DNA of 64,000 nt from Deltaproteobacteria bacterium (GCA_016182965.1 JACPFM010000044.1:59606-123605), one strand, 5' to 3'. Counted from the stretch's first letter, positions 1 to 8,375 are shown. Notes: a model not told the origin generated them from the letters alone. Made by a program: numbers and translations.

Positions 1-414
1 CTCGGCGCCGACGACTACGTGGTCAAGCCGTTCAGCGTCCGCGAGCTGGTGCTGCGCGTGCGCGCGATCCTCAGGCGCGCCGAGGGCGGCCCTCCGACGG
101 CCGACGTCGTGGAGTTCGGCTGCCTGAAGATCGACCGCGCCGCGCACCGCGTGTTCGTCCACGATCAGGAGGTGCAGCTGACCGCCTTGGAGCTGCGCCT
201 CTTGACCACGCTCCAGGAGCGGAAGAACCGCACGCAGTCGCGCGACACGCTGCTGATCGACGTCTGGCAGCTGAACACCCCGATCGAGAGCCGCACGGTC
301 GACACGCACGTGAAGCGCCTGCGCGAGAAGCTCGGGCCGGCGGCGAGCTACATCCGGACGGTGCGGGGGATCGGGTATCGGTTCGCTGAGTCGCCGGACG
401 AGCCCATGGAGTAG
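1..414 (+). CDS. Response regulator, OmpR/PhoB family (C-terminal part)
   Basis: The gene is cut by the left window edge. The first visible residues, LGADDYVVKPF, are the end of a receiver domain with the conserved Lys-Pro that follows the last beta strand. A short linker (RAILRRAEGG) leads into a complete winged-helix DNA-binding domain: TALELRLL, then the recognition region ESRTVDTHVKRLREKLG, then the wing IRTVRGIGYRF. It should therefore be a DNA-binding output protein of a two-component system. The phosphoacceptor Asp and acidic pocket lie outside the window, and no partner kinase is visible downstream. It could be any PhoB/OmpR relative, and nothing ties it to the PhoR kinase about 17 kb away. 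Confidence 0.93.
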   Translation, partial: LGADDYVVKPFSVRELVLRVRAILRRAEGGPPTADVVEFGCLKIDRAAHRVFVHDQEVQLTALELRLLTTLQERKNRTQSRDTLLIDVWQLNTPIESRTVDTHVKRLREKLGPAASYIRTVRGIGYRFAESPDEPME

Positions 415-496
415 CGTCGCCGCCGAACCCACGACGGGGCGCGCGGAGTTCACGTCTGTGGCACGCGGAATTCACACGCGGCGGTCACGCTTCGAC

Positions 497-637
497 ATGG
501 CTCGTGACGACCGCTTCGCCAGCTCCGACCTCGGCCTCTGGATCGTCGTGGTGTGGGCGTTGATCGCTGCCTTCGCCGGCACGCAGGCAGCCGAGCGCTC
601 CGGCGAGGCCGGACGCGCCGACGTCGCCGCTCGCTGA
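497..637 (+). CDS. Small single-pass membrane protein (hypothetical)
   Basis: This 46-codon ORF encodes a short polar start (MARDDRFASSDLG), one hydrophobic segment (WIVVVWALIAAFAG) and a polar C-terminus. Codon third positions are almost all G or C, as in real genes here. I do not recognise a family. It has the same design as the small one-helix protein at 14826-14981. It sits between a response regulator and a metallophosphoesterase with no clear operon link. It may be spurious because of its length. Confidence 0.4.
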   Translation: MARDDRFASSDLGLWIVVVWALIAAFAGTQAAERSGEAGRADVAAR

Positions 638-723
638 CCCGCCTCCCGCGCGCCTCGCGAGAATTCACCGTGAGGTCGCGGGCGCGTCATCCGCCTGCCC
701 CTTGCGCGACCAACACTTCGCGC

Positions 724-816
724 ATGACAGATCCGATCGAACTGGCCGCCATGAGCGCGGTCGCCGCGTCCGGCGCCATGTACCTGACCATGATCACCTG
801 GACGGAGCTCGCGTGA
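724..816 (+). CDS. 30-residue peptide overlapping a phosphoesterase start (hypothetical)
   Basis: The ORF encodes a small hydrophobic peptide beginning MTDPIELAAMSAVAAS. Its TGA stop overlaps the GTG start of the following phosphoesterase (GTGA), the usual arrangement for translational coupling, and this is the main reason to list it. No family is recognised. It could be a real small membrane peptide, a coupling leader, or a chance ORF in G/C-rich DNA. Confidence 0.35.
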   Translation: MTDPIELAAMSAVAASGAMYLTMITWTELA

Positions 817-1646
817 CCCGGATCGCCCACCTCACCGATCTGCACCTGCTCGAGCGCGCACCCGGTGATCGCGACGCGCGCGACCGGCTGCGGCTCTCCT
901 TCTTGACGCTGGGTCGGCCGATCGACGCCGAGCTCCATCGTGTCCGCTTCGCCGCGGCACTGCGCAAGGCGCGTGCGGCTCGCGCCGAGCACCTCGTGAT
1001 TTCGGGCGATCTGACCGAGGACGGAGCCCCTGCGCAGTTCGAGGTGCTCGCCGAGGTGCTCGCCGAGTCTCGCTGGTCGCCCGACGAGGTAACCCTCGTC
1101 CCCGGCAATCACGACGCCTACCAGCTCGCAGACGCGTGGAGCCGTGCGCTCGAGGGTCCGTTGGCGCCATACCGCCGGACGAGCGCGCCCGGGACCGTCG
1201 TCGAGATCGAGGGCGCGACGATCGTCGCTGTCGCGACCACGATCGACCAGCACTGGATCCGCGCTGCGGGCCGCGTCGGCGAAGACCAGCGCGCGACGCT
1301 CGGCGACGTGCTGGCGCTCGAGGAGCGCCGCGGTCGCGCCGCCGTGGTCGCCATGCACCATCCGCCGATGCCGTGGGGGCTCAGGCTCGGCTTCATCGAG
1401 GGGCTCCTCGACGTCGACAAGGTCACGCCGATCCTCCGAGCGAGGCGCAACGCGCACGTCCTCTGCGGGCACATCCACCGCTCCGGCGACCATCGGCTCC
1501 GTCCCGAAGACGACGCGCGCATCTTCGTCGCCGACGCGGTGGTGGACCACCCCTCGCCGCTGCGCCTGTACGAGGCCTGCGCCGGCCGGCTGCGGCCGAT
1601 CGACGATGCGCTGCAAGCCGCGCTCGGCTCGCCGGCGTTCACCTGA
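813..1646 (+). CDS. Calcineurin-like metallophosphoesterase (CpdA-like)
   Basis: This 277-residue protein has the ordered metal-binding motifs of calcineurin-like phosphoesterases: DLHL near the N-terminus, GDLTEDG, GNHD, MHHPP and CGHIHR. There is no signal peptide, so it should act in the cytoplasm on a phosphodiester or phosphomonoester. Size and motif spacing resemble class III cyclic-nucleotide phosphodiesterases (CpdA), but the substrate cannot be read from sequence. The GTG start is chosen because TRIAHLTDLHL follows at once, as in the family, and because it overlaps the stop of the upstream peptide ORF. An upstream in-frame extension would not match the family. Confidence 0.9.
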   Translation: MTRIAHLTDLHLLERAPGDRDARDRLRLSFLTLGRPIDAELHRVRFAAALRKARAARAEHLVISGDLTEDGAPAQFEVLAEVLAESRWSPDEVTLVPGNHDAYQLADAWSRALEGPLAPYRRTSAPGTVVEIEGATIVAVATTIDQHWIRAAGRVGEDQRATLGDVLALEERRGRAAVVAMHHPPMPWGLRLGFIEGLLDVDKVTPILRARRNAHVLCGHIHRSGDHRLRPEDDARIFVADAVVDHPSPLRLYEACAGRLRPIDDALQAALGSPAFT

Positions 1647-1700
1647 GCGCTCCCGTTCGCGCTTGCGCTGCGTCGCGCCTCCGCCGACGATCGGGTCCCG

Positions 1701-3482
1701 ATGGGGAAGAGCAGCGCGACGATCCTCGCCCTGGTGACGTCTGCCGCGCTCGCGCCGTACGGCTGCGAGCCCAGACTGCGCGGCGGCGCGCCGCCCGGCG
1801 TTCCCCCGACCTCGTCGGTCGCGGCGGGCGTCGCACAGTCGTCGGCGTCGCCTTCGACCGCGCTCGCGACGACGGGCGAGCCGTCCACGATCGTGTCGCC
1901 TACGCCCGTCACGCCCACGGTCACGACCACGCCCGTCTCGCCGTCGCCCATCAGCGCGTCGATCGCGCTCACGCCGCAGCCACCCGCGCTCTTGTCGTTC
2001 GAGCTGCCGTGGCTCGGCACCAAGCGACGCGAGGTGCTGCGCATCGAGCCGCGCGCGCGCACGCTGTCGGTGACGGAGGCGATGATGCAGAAGGCGTCGC
2101 TCGTCTCGGGGCCGCGGCTCGTCTTCCTCAACCGACACGGCGGGGCCTTCACGCCCGGCGCGTCGAACGCGAGCGCGAACAAGTCCTCGCTGCTCGACAA
2201 GCCGACCGTCATCCCTCCGTATGAGAAGGGCGACGCTTCGTGGAAGAAGGTCGCCGCCTGCGTGCGCGCGCAGTTCACGCGTTGGAACGTGCAGCTCACC
2301 GAGGAGGATCCCGGCACGGGCTCGCACGTCGAGGTCGTGGTCGGCGGGCACCCGTCGTTGCTCGCGATGGACGCGCGCGTGGGCGGGGTCGCGCTGATGG
2401 TCTCCGACTGCTCGGTGAACGACGACTCGGTCGCGTTCGTGTTCTCGAAGACCTACGGCAAGAGCGAGCAGCAGGCGGAGTGCGAGACGATCGCGCACGA
2501 GCTCGGTCACGTCCTCGGGCTCGACCACGAGCTCCACTGCCCCGACCCGATGACCTACCTCGAAGGGTGCGGCGCCAAGGTGTTCCGCGACTCGGCGGTC
2601 GCGTGCGGCGAGAGCAAGGTCCGCCCGTGCGCGTGCGCGCCGCTGCAGAACTCCGTCGCGGTGCTCGACAAGAACGTCGGCCTCGCTTCGGCGTCGACGC
2701 CGCCCGTCGCAATGCCGCCTGCTCCGACGACGACCGCGCCACCGGCTCCGACGACGACCGCGCCGCCCGCGCCGACCGGCACACCACCGAAGAAGGGAGA
2801 CGGCAAGGGCCCGAACGTCTCGCTGCTCGCGCCCGCCGCTGGGTCGCAGCTCGCGAGCGGCTCGCAGGTCCTCCTGCTCGCGCGCGTCGAGGATCCGGAC
2901 GGCGTCGCCAGCGTGGTGCTCCGCTGGCGCATGGGCGCCGAGGTGACCCAGATCGATTGCGCCGCGCCGGCGGCTGGCGTGACCTGCAGCTCGCTGTTCG
3001 GGACCTGGGCGTTCCGCCTCCCGTCGGGCAAGGGCACCCGCGCGTGGTCGATCCGCGCGACCGACAAGCAAGGCAACCAGACGGTGTCCGAAGAGCGCGA
3101 GCTGCGCCTGTCCGACGACGGCAAGACGCCCGCGCCACCGACCGGAGCGCCGATCCCGCCCGCCCCTACCGGCACGCCGTCGGCGCCGACGCTAGAGGCG
3201 ACGCTCGTCCAACCGGACGCTGGGAAGATCTATCGCTGGGGAGAGACGGTCGCCGTCCGCGTCACGGTGAATGGTGTGGCCAACGCGGTGCAGATCGTCT
3301 GGCGCTCCGCGTTCGGAGACGAGATCCAGCCGCTGACCAAGGGCGAAGGAGACGCGTGGAACGGCAGCTTCGTCGTGCCGAAGCTATCGCTGCCCGGTCC
3401 CCGGGCCCTGCGGGCGATCGTGCAGGGGCCGGCGGGGGCAACGGTCGAGACGCCGGGGAAGACGGTGACGTTCGTGCCCTGA
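1701..3482 (+). CDS. Secreted metzincin-type zinc metalloprotease with Ig-like C-terminus
   Basis: The N-terminus is hydrophobic with Cys22 (APYGC), so the protein is exported and possibly a lipoprotein, although the lipobox is poor. A Ser/Thr/Pro-rich linker follows. The catalytic region holds HELGHVLGLDH at residues 266-276, an exact HExxHxxGxxH metzincin zinc site, followed by a Met-turn candidate in CPDPMTYLEG and several Cys residues. A PAPTTTAP repeat linker (about 335-360) joins this to two Ig/cadherin-like beta-sandwich segments; the first begins around VSLLAPAAGSQL and the second around EATLVQPDAGK. The enzyme family is clear, while the substrate is unknown. Comparable proteins in predatory or soil myxobacteria are surface or secreted peptidases. 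Confidence 0.82.
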   Translation: MGKSSATILALVTSAALAPYGCEPRLRGGAPPGVPPTSSVAAGVAQSSASPSTALATTGEPSTIVSPTPVTPTVTTTPVSPSPISASIALTPQPPALLSFELPWLGTKRREVLRIEPRARTLSVTEAMMQKASLVSGPRLVFLNRHGGAFTPGASNASANKSSLLDKPTVIPPYEKGDASWKKVAACVRAQFTRWNVQLTEEDPGTGSHVEVVVGGHPSLLAMDARVGGVALMVSDCSVNDDSVAFVFSKTYGKSEQQAECETIAHELGHVLGLDHELHCPDPMTYLEGCGAKVFRDSAVACGESKVRPCACAPLQNSVAVLDKNVGLASASTPPVAMPPAPTTTAPPAPTTTAPPAPTGTPPKKGDGKGPNVSLLAPAAGSQLASGSQVLLLARVEDPDGVASVVLRWRMGAEVTQIDCAAPAAGVTCSSLFGTWAFRLPSGKGTRAWSIRATDKQGNQTVSEERELRLSDDGKTPAPPTGAPIPPAPTGTPSAPTLEATLVQPDAGKIYRWGETVAVRVTVNGVANAVQIVWRSAFGDEIQPLTKGEGDAWNGSFVVPKLSLPGPRALRAIVQGPAGATVETPGKTVTFVP

Positions 3483-3602
3483 TGCGTGCGCGCGACGACG
3501 CCAAGCGGGAACGATGGCCATGTGGCGGCGCGATCTCGCGCGAGTCGACGGCGCCCCTTCATCATCACGCCGTGCCGAGGCGAGGCGCTCGAGCGAGCCC
3601 CT

Positions 3603-4298
3603 TCACGACGAGCCACAGGGTGGCAGCGACAGTTGAAAGCCGACGCCTCGGACCGTACGGAGGCGAACCCGCGCTGCGCGGAGCTTCGTGCGCAGCCGGC
3701 CCATCATCACGTCGACGCTGCGCGTGTCTTCTCCCTCGTCCCTCGACCAGACGTCGCGCAGAAGCTCCGCGCGCGTGCGCACGCGCTCCCTTCCGTCGAA
3801 CAAGTAGACGAAGGCCTTCCACTCCATGGCCGTGAGCGCGACCTCGCGGCCCTCGACCCAGAGGCGATGCGCGTCCCGTTCGAGCCGGAGTCCGCCCCAC
3901 TCCTCGGCCTCGGGCAGCGGCCTCGCGCGCGGCTGTCGACGCCGGAGGATGGCGCGGATCCGGAGAAGCAGCTCGCGTGTGCTGAATGGACGGACGACGT
4001 AGTCCTCCGCACCCTGCTCGAGGCACAGGACGCGATCGGACTCGGCGTTGCTCGCCGAGACGAAGACGACCGGGACGTCACCACCTGCCTGGATCGATCT
4101 CAACTCGCGGCACACGGCCAACGCGTTTCGATCCGGTAGCTTCGCATCGAGGATGACGAGATCATGTGCGACTGCGGAGGCGGCGCTCAGCGCGGTCGCG
4201 CCGTCGCTGACCCAGCTCACGTCGTACCCCTCCGCCCGCAGCGGCTCGAGCACCTGTCGTTGATCTGCCTTCGGGAGGACGATGAGAAGACGCGCCAC
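3603..4298 (-). CDS. Atypical OmpR-family response regulator
   Basis: The protein is 231 residues with an N-terminal receiver and a C-terminal winged helix (LTAMEWKAFVYLF, DTRSVDVMMGRLRTKL, LRTVRGVGFQL). The phosphoacceptor Asp is present (LVILDAKLPD) and a Ser follows in VVFVSAS. The acidic pair that normally binds Mg is absent, because the first strand ends LLIVLPKADQ instead of VVDDD, and the conserved Lys is Arg (YVVRPF). This suggests a receiver that does not use normal phosphorylation. The GTG start at 4298 is chosen because the receiver's first strand begins there; an upstream in-frame ATG gives a long Arg-rich extension. No kinase is adjacent. A 7-4-7 direct repeat lies 35 bp upstream. 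Confidence 0.88.
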   Translation of the reverse strand: MARLLIVLPKADQRQVLEPLRAEGYDVSWVSDGATALSAASAVAHDLVILDAKLPDRNALAVCRELRSIQAGGDVPVVFVSASNAESDRVLCLEQGAEDYVVRPFSTRELLLRIRAILRRRQPRARPLPEAEEWGGLRLERDAHRLWVEGREVALTAMEWKAFVYLFDGRERVRTRAELLRDVWSRDEGEDTRSVDVMMGRLRTKLRAARVRLRTVRGVGFQLSLPPCGSS

Positions 4299-4332
4299 CT
4301 CAGGGTGGCGTACCGCTCGGCCGTTACGCGCG

Positions 4333-4350
4333 CGTGACGAAACCGTGATG
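4333..4350. promoter_or_regulatory. Tandem 11-bp-spaced direct repeat (regulator half-sites)
   Basis: CGTGACG and CGTGATG are separated by AAAC, giving an 11-bp period. OmpR/PhoB-family dimers bind head-to-tail sites with this spacing. The site lies about 35 bp before the start of the reverse-strand regulator at 3603-4298, so autoregulation is a reasonable guess. No experimental evidence. Confidence 0.35.
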
Positions 4351-4512
4351 ATACCGCCGCTGAGATGCCGGGGCGCCGGCCGCCCGAGCCTCGACGAAAT
4401 CGAGGCGACGCATGGCCGCCCGTTTACGAGAACGTCACGAGGAAGGCACCGAGTGCGCGCGCTACGCGCCGTAGGCTCGAGTGCATCGCGCGCGATGGTC
4501 ACCACCGGTGGC

Positions 4513-5367
4513 TCACCACGAAGCGCGCCCTCCCCGACCATGCTGAAGACCCACTACGCCGCCTTCGCGGCGATCGCGCTCGCCGCTGGCTCGTACGTGG
4601 TTTCCATCGGCTGTGACGACACGGCGAACATCTCGAAGTCGGCGCCCGCCACGGCTCAGGACGAGATCGCGGCCGTCACGGCCGAACAGCAGCCAGAGCA
4701 CGAACGGCACCTCCCCCCCGATCGCCGCGACGGCGACTATCGCTGCGAAGAGCTTCGCGCCGGCCGGAAGCAGCAGGTTGCCGACGCCGTTCAGCCCGTA
4801 ACCGGCTGATGCGAGCAGCATCAGGACGCCCAGCGCGCGCGGGAAGGTACCGGAGCGATAGAGCAGCACGCCGAGCAGCGCGCAGTGAAGCGCGAAGAGC
4901 ACCTCCCAGACGTGCACGCCGAGGGCTTTGACCTCGAGCGCGGAGAGCGCGAGCGCGCGCACCTGGACGGCTTCGAGCCCCGCCGGCGCCGCCCGGAGCA
5001 GATGCAGCGCGGCGAGCGCGGGGAGCAAGTTGACGGCCTGGACGACGGCCATCGCGAGCCTCGCGAAGGCAGCCGTGAGCGCGATCGGCCTGCTGACCCG
5101 CTTCAGCAACACGTAGAGCGCGGCGGTGAGCGCGAGCTCGGAGAGCACGATCGCGGAGTCGCTCACCAGGCCCAGGCGGAACAGCGTCTCCGACGAGAGC
5201 AGTCGGTCGGCCGTCGCTCCGGCGTCGCCGGGCACGACGATCACCGACGGGACGTACATCATGCTGAACGGCCCGCAGAACGTGGGGATCAGGTACAGGA
5301 GCCCGGCGATCCTCGCGAGGCGCACGGGAGCGATGTGGCTCGGTTCGTTCGTCAAGGCGCGCTCCAT
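4513..5367 (-). CDS. DUF4386 family membrane protein, with an abnormal C-terminal tail
   Basis: The N-terminal half begins RLARIAGLLYLIPTFCGP and contains six or so hydrophobic segments in the DUF4386 order, including the stretch LAMAVVQAVNLLPALAAL. Function of the family is unknown; it is an inner-membrane protein. The family-like part ends near FVLWLLFG (about position 4690). The last 50 or so residues (RDLVLSRGGRRLRDVRR and onward) are not membrane-like and are antisense to a lipoprotein signal sequence, so the native stop seems lost. The ATG at 5367 is chosen because it directly precedes the domain. The gene is divergent from a LysR regulator, which probably controls it. Confidence 0.8.
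   Translation of the reverse strand: MERALTNEPSHIAPVRLARIAGLLYLIPTFCGPFSMMYVPSVIVVPGDAGATADRLLSSETLFRLGLVSDSAIVLSELALTAALYVLLKRVSRPIALTAAFARLAMAVVQAVNLLPALAALHLLRAAPAGLEAVQVRALALSALEVKALGVHVWEVLFALHCALLGVLLYRSGTFPRALGVLMLLASAGYGLNGVGNLLLPAGAKLFAAIVAVAAIGGEVPFVLWLLFGRDGRDLVLSRGGRRLRDVRRVVTADGNHVRASGERDRREGGVVGLQHGRGGRASW
4540..4809 (+). pseudogene. Small lipoprotein-like ORF, apparently truncated
   Basis: The ORF begins with a signal peptide (MLKTHYAAFAAIALAAGSYVVSIGC) ending in a Cys that may be a weak lipobox. About 25 polar residues follow, with GC3 as strong as in real genes up to about position 4690. Beyond that point the frame reads the antisense of the end of the DUF4386 gene on the other strand, and the protein turns Arg-rich (HLPPDRRDGDYRCEELRAG). 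The simplest reading is a lipoprotein gene that lost its 3' part. The true length and function are unknown. Confidence 0.45.
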
Positions 5368-5464
5368 CCGCGAAGGCGTCGTCCCCGACGCCCGGTACGT
5401 CACACTCCCATGCGCCGCCGCACGAGTCCTCGCCGAAGTTCGCCGACGTGGTATGCGGGAATGC

Positions 5465-6421
5465 ATGGATTGGCGACGGGTCGAGTTCGACTGGAACCAT
5501 GTGCGAGCGTTCCTCGTGACCGCGGACGAAGGCTCGTTCTCGGCCGCCGCGCGCGTGCTCGGCAGCGCACAGCCCACGCTCGGTCGTCAAATCGCGGCGC
5601 TCGAAGCGCAGCTCGGGGTCACCCTCTTCGAGCGCGTCGGTCGAGGGCTCGCGCTCACGCCCACGGGCCTCGAGCTCGTCGAGCACGTGCGCACGATGTC
5701 CGAAGCCGCCCTTCGCGTGGCGCGTGTCGCCGCCGGCCAGGCGGTCTCGCTCGAGGGCCCGGTCTGCATCAGCGCGAGCGAGGTCGTCGCGGCCTACCTC
5801 CTGCCGCCGATCATCACGAGGCTGCGCGCGCGCCATCCCGGCATCACCATCGAGATCGTGGCCTCGAACGCGCCACAGGATCTGCGCCGCCGCGAGGCCG
5901 ACCTCGCGATCCGCAACTTCCGGCCGAGCGAGCCCGACCTGATCGCGCGGAAGCTCGAGGACCTCCATGCATACCTGTACGCGACGCCGAAGTACCTGCG
6001 GACCCTCGGCAAGCGCCGCACCCGCGAGAGCCTCTCACGCGCGAGCTTCATCGGCTTCGACCAGACCGACAAGTTCCGCGACGGCCTCGCCGCGGCGCTC
6101 GGTCTCGCGCTCGCGCCCGAGAGCTTCCCGCTGATCTGCACGAACCAGCACGTCCAGTGGGCGCTGGTCCGCGAAGGAGCAGGCATAGGCATCATGATCG
6201 CCGAGGTGGGCGATGCCGAGCCGAGCGTGCGTCGCGCGATGAAGGACCTGCCCCCGATCGTCGTGCCGATGTGGTTGGTCACGCACCGCGAGGTGCGCAC
6301 GAGCCGACGACTCCGCGTGGTCTCGGACTTCCTCGCCGCCGCGCTGCGGCGCGGTCGCACCGACGAACGCGCAGCCGGCGCGTGGAAGCGAGCTCACGAT
6401 GGCACCGACCGTCCGGAGTGA
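5465..6421 (+). CDS. LysR-family transcriptional regulator
   Basis: The 318-residue protein has the LysR winged HTH at residues 8-65 (FLVTADEGSFSAAARVLGSAQPTLGRQIAALEA, split here by position) and a LysR substrate-binding domain beginning near GPVCISASEVVAAYLLPP. ATG 5465 follows GGGA by five bases; an in-frame ATG at 5453 is an alternative and adds four residues. It is divergent from the DUF4386 gene across a 97-bp gap, the classic LysR-target layout, so it likely regulates that gene and itself. The inducer is unknown. Confidence 0.92.
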   Translation: MDWRRVEFDWNHVRAFLVTADEGSFSAAARVLGSAQPTLGRQIAALEAQLGVTLFERVGRGLALTPTGLELVEHVRTMSEAALRVARVAAGQAVSLEGPVCISASEVVAAYLLPPIITRLRARHPGITIEIVASNAPQDLRRREADLAIRNFRPSEPDLIARKLEDLHAYLYATPKYLRTLGKRRTRESLSRASFIGFDQTDKFRDGLAAALGLALAPESFPLICTNQHVQWALVREGAGIGIMIAEVGDAEPSVRRAMKDLPPIVVPMWLVTHREVRTSRRLRVVSDFLAAALRRGRTDERAAGAWKRAHDGTDRPE

Positions 6422-6864
6422 ACTGCGCCCGGCTCGGCCGAGCGCCGGTCCCGATTCGTCCGCCATCGCCACGCGATCACGGCGATGGCGATCGTGGTGG
6501 CGAGCTCGATGCTCGCGAAGAACAGGTAGTGCATGCTCGGCGTGCCCACGGTGAGCGACGCCGCGACGACCAAGGTCTTGAACAGCGCGGCGGCGAGGTT
6601 CGCGACGCGGTTCGGTCGAGGCGCGAGCACCTTCGCCAGGAGCGTCATCGCGATCGGGACCTCCATCATGGCGCCGGCCGCGAGGAGGAACGACCGGGTG
6701 ATGTGGATCGGGCCGACCTGCCCCTGCACGAACTGGGGCAGGAGGATCGGGTCCATCAGGCTGATCACGTCGGCGTAGAGGTAGTTGAACATCACGAAGA
6801 CCCAGAGCGCCGAGAGCAGCGCGCGCGGGTCGTCAGGCTTGGGCGACTTCGAATCGGGGCTCAT
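6394..6864 (-). CDS. DUF6326 family small membrane protein
   Basis: The protein is 156 residues with about four hydrophobic segments. The segment ALWVFVMFNYLYADVISLMD is characteristic of DUF6326 proteins, whose function is unknown. The ATG at 6864 has GAGAGG just upstream. The 3' end overlaps the end of the LysR gene at 5465-6421 by 28 bp on the opposite strand. At its 5' side it is divergent from a second LysR gene, and the shared 87-bp gap contains a perfect 18-bp palindrome, so control by that LysR is likely. Confidence 0.82.
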   Translation of the reverse strand: MSPDSKSPKPDDPRALLSALWVFVMFNYLYADVISLMDPILLPQFVQGQVGPIHITRSFLLAAGAMMEVPIAMTLLAKVLAPRPNRVANLAAALFKTLVVAASLTVGTPSMHYLFFASIELATTIAIAVIAWRWRTNRDRRSAEPGAVHSGRSVPS

Positions 6865-6933
6865 GGGGGCACCTCTCGACCTCCAACATGGACGCTCGTT
6901 CGCGTTCACGCATCGATTGAATTCGCCCACCGG

Positions 6934-6951
6934 CCGTGCAAATTTGCACGG
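6934..6951. promoter_or_regulatory. Perfect 18-bp palindrome, probable LysR operator
   Basis: CCGTGCAAATTTGCACGG is a perfect inverted repeat with an AT-rich centre. It ends one base before the GTG start of the LysR gene at 6952 and lies about 70 bp from the start of the divergent DUF6326 gene. Binding here could block the regulator's own translation start or promoter and control the divergent gene. Inference from position and symmetry. Confidence 0.6.
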
Positions 6952-7845
6952 GTGCAATGGGATGATCTCCGCTTCGTCCTCGCGCTCGCGCGGCATCGGT
7001 CGCTGAGCGCGGCGGCGAAGTCGCTCGATGCGACGCATACGACCGTGTCGCGTCGTCTTCGCGCCCTCGAGACGTCGCTCGGCGTGCGGCTCTTCGACGC
7101 GACGCCCGACGGTTACGTCGCGACGGCGGCGGGTCAGCACGTCGTCGAGCTCGCCGAGCGGACCGAGACGCAGATCCTCGCGGTGGAGGCGCGCGTGCTC
7201 GGGGGCGATGCACGGCTGCACGGCAAGCTGCGCGTGACGACGATGGACATCTTGTTCCGCCGCTACCGGGACGCGTTCTCGTCGTTCCTCGCGCGCTATC
7301 CCGACGTCGAGCTGACCGTCACCTGCACCGATCACGAGGCCTCGCTCACGCGACGCGAGGCGGACGTCGCGCTGCGGATGACGAACACGCCGCCCGAGCT
7401 CCTCGTCGGGCGCAAGATCGGCCGGGTGGAGTTCGCGGTCTACGGCAGCCGCGACCTCGTCGAGCGCGTCGGCGCGCGCGCTCCCTACGCGGCGTTCCCG
7501 TGGCTGCACTGGGACGAGCGCCTGAACGCACGCTGGCTCGACGCGTGGCTCGCGCAGAACGCGCCGGGTGCGCGGATCGCGATGCGGGTCGACATGAGCT
7601 CCCTCGCGCTGCGGGAAGCGATCGTCGGGGGGCTCGGCGTGCACTTCCTCGCGATCTCCGAGGGCGACGCCGAGCCCGGCCTGCGCCGCATCGGCCCGAT
7701 CGCTCGCGCACACGCCCGCGACGTGTGGCTCCTCACGCTGCCAGCCCTGCGCCACTCGAGCCGCGTCCGAGCGTTCATGGATCACATGGCCGAGGCGGCT
7801 GGAGCTCGGTCGTCGCCACGGAAGCCGCGGGCAACGTCTCGGTGA
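6952..7845 (+). CDS. LysR-family transcriptional regulator
   Basis: The 297-residue protein opens VQWDDLRFVLALARHRSLSA, the typical LysR HTH start, and continues with TVSRRLRALETSLGVRLF as the recognition helix region. The C-terminal effector domain contains FSSFLARYPDVELTV and DVALRM, as in the LysR group whose members often control membrane or aromatic-compound genes. GTG 6952 is used because the helix-turn-helix begins right after it and because a strong palindrome abuts it. It is divergent from the DUF6326 gene. The inducer is unknown. Confidence 0.92.
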   Translation: MQWDDLRFVLALARHRSLSAAAKSLDATHTTVSRRLRALETSLGVRLFDATPDGYVATAAGQHVVELAERTETQILAVEARVLGGDARLHGKLRVTTMDILFRRYRDAFSSFLARYPDVELTVTCTDHEASLTRREADVALRMTNTPPELLVGRKIGRVEFAVYGSRDLVERVGARAPYAAFPWLHWDERLNARWLDAWLAQNAPGARIAMRVDMSSLALREAIVGGLGVHFLAISEGDAEPGLRRIGPIARAHARDVWLLTLPALRHSSRVRAFMDHMAEAAGARSSPRKPRATSR

Positions 7846-7898
7846 TCCCAATCCCGCGCTGTTGGCGCATCACCGACGATGGTCGGGCCCTCGCGGGC

Positions 7899-8375
7899 TC
7901 AACGCCATGGATCACCCGCGGGCGCGCCACCGTCCGGGGGGGCGCGCCGCGAGCCAAGCGCCACGACGGTGCTGCTCGCCAAGAGCGCGAGCGCGATGGG
8001 CGCCCATCGAGCGCGTTCCCCGGCGCTGGGCGTGATCAGGTTGAGCACGCTACCGACCGCCGCTACCGCGACGACCACCCACACGAGCCATCGAGCGGCG
8101 CGGGACCAGCGAGGCAGTGCGAGGCCGGCGCGCGACAGAACGACCCCGATCATCGAGGCAATGAGGACGGATTGGACGATCGCGGCGACGCGCATCGGCG
8201 CGGGGAGGCGCCCCGGAAACGCGCCGCCCATCGCGAACGCGCCCCAGGGTGCGCCCGCAGCGAGCGCCAGCTGGAACGCGATCACGAAGGCAGACGCGAC
8301 CGCGTAGATCACGGCCGCGACGCGCGTCACGATCGCGGGGTTCCTTCCGCGAGGCATGCTCGACTCGACGGTCAT
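7899..8375 (-). CDS. Four-helix membrane protein (hypothetical)
   Basis: The 158-residue protein has about four hydrophobic helices: VAAVIYAVASAFVIAFQLAL, an AAIVQSVLIASMIGVVL segment, LVWVVVAVAAVGSVLNLI and APIALALLASSTVVAL. I do not recognise a named family. It is convergent with the LysR gene at 6952-7845 and on the same strand as the cytochrome and PhoX genes upstream, from which it is separated by 67 bp. No function is claimed. Confidence 0.72.
   Translation of the reverse strand: MTVESSMPRGRNPAIVTRVAAVIYAVASAFVIAFQLALAAGAPWGAFAMGGAFPGRLPAPMRVAAIVQSVLIASMIGVVLSRAGLALPRWSRAARWLVWVVVAVAAVGSVLNLITPSAGERARWAPIALALLASSTVVALGSRRAPPDGGAPAGDPWR

Noticed and set aside
687..3071. A 794-codon minus-strand frame
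   Set aside because: Antisense to the phosphoesterase and the metzincin-type gene, both with good motifs.
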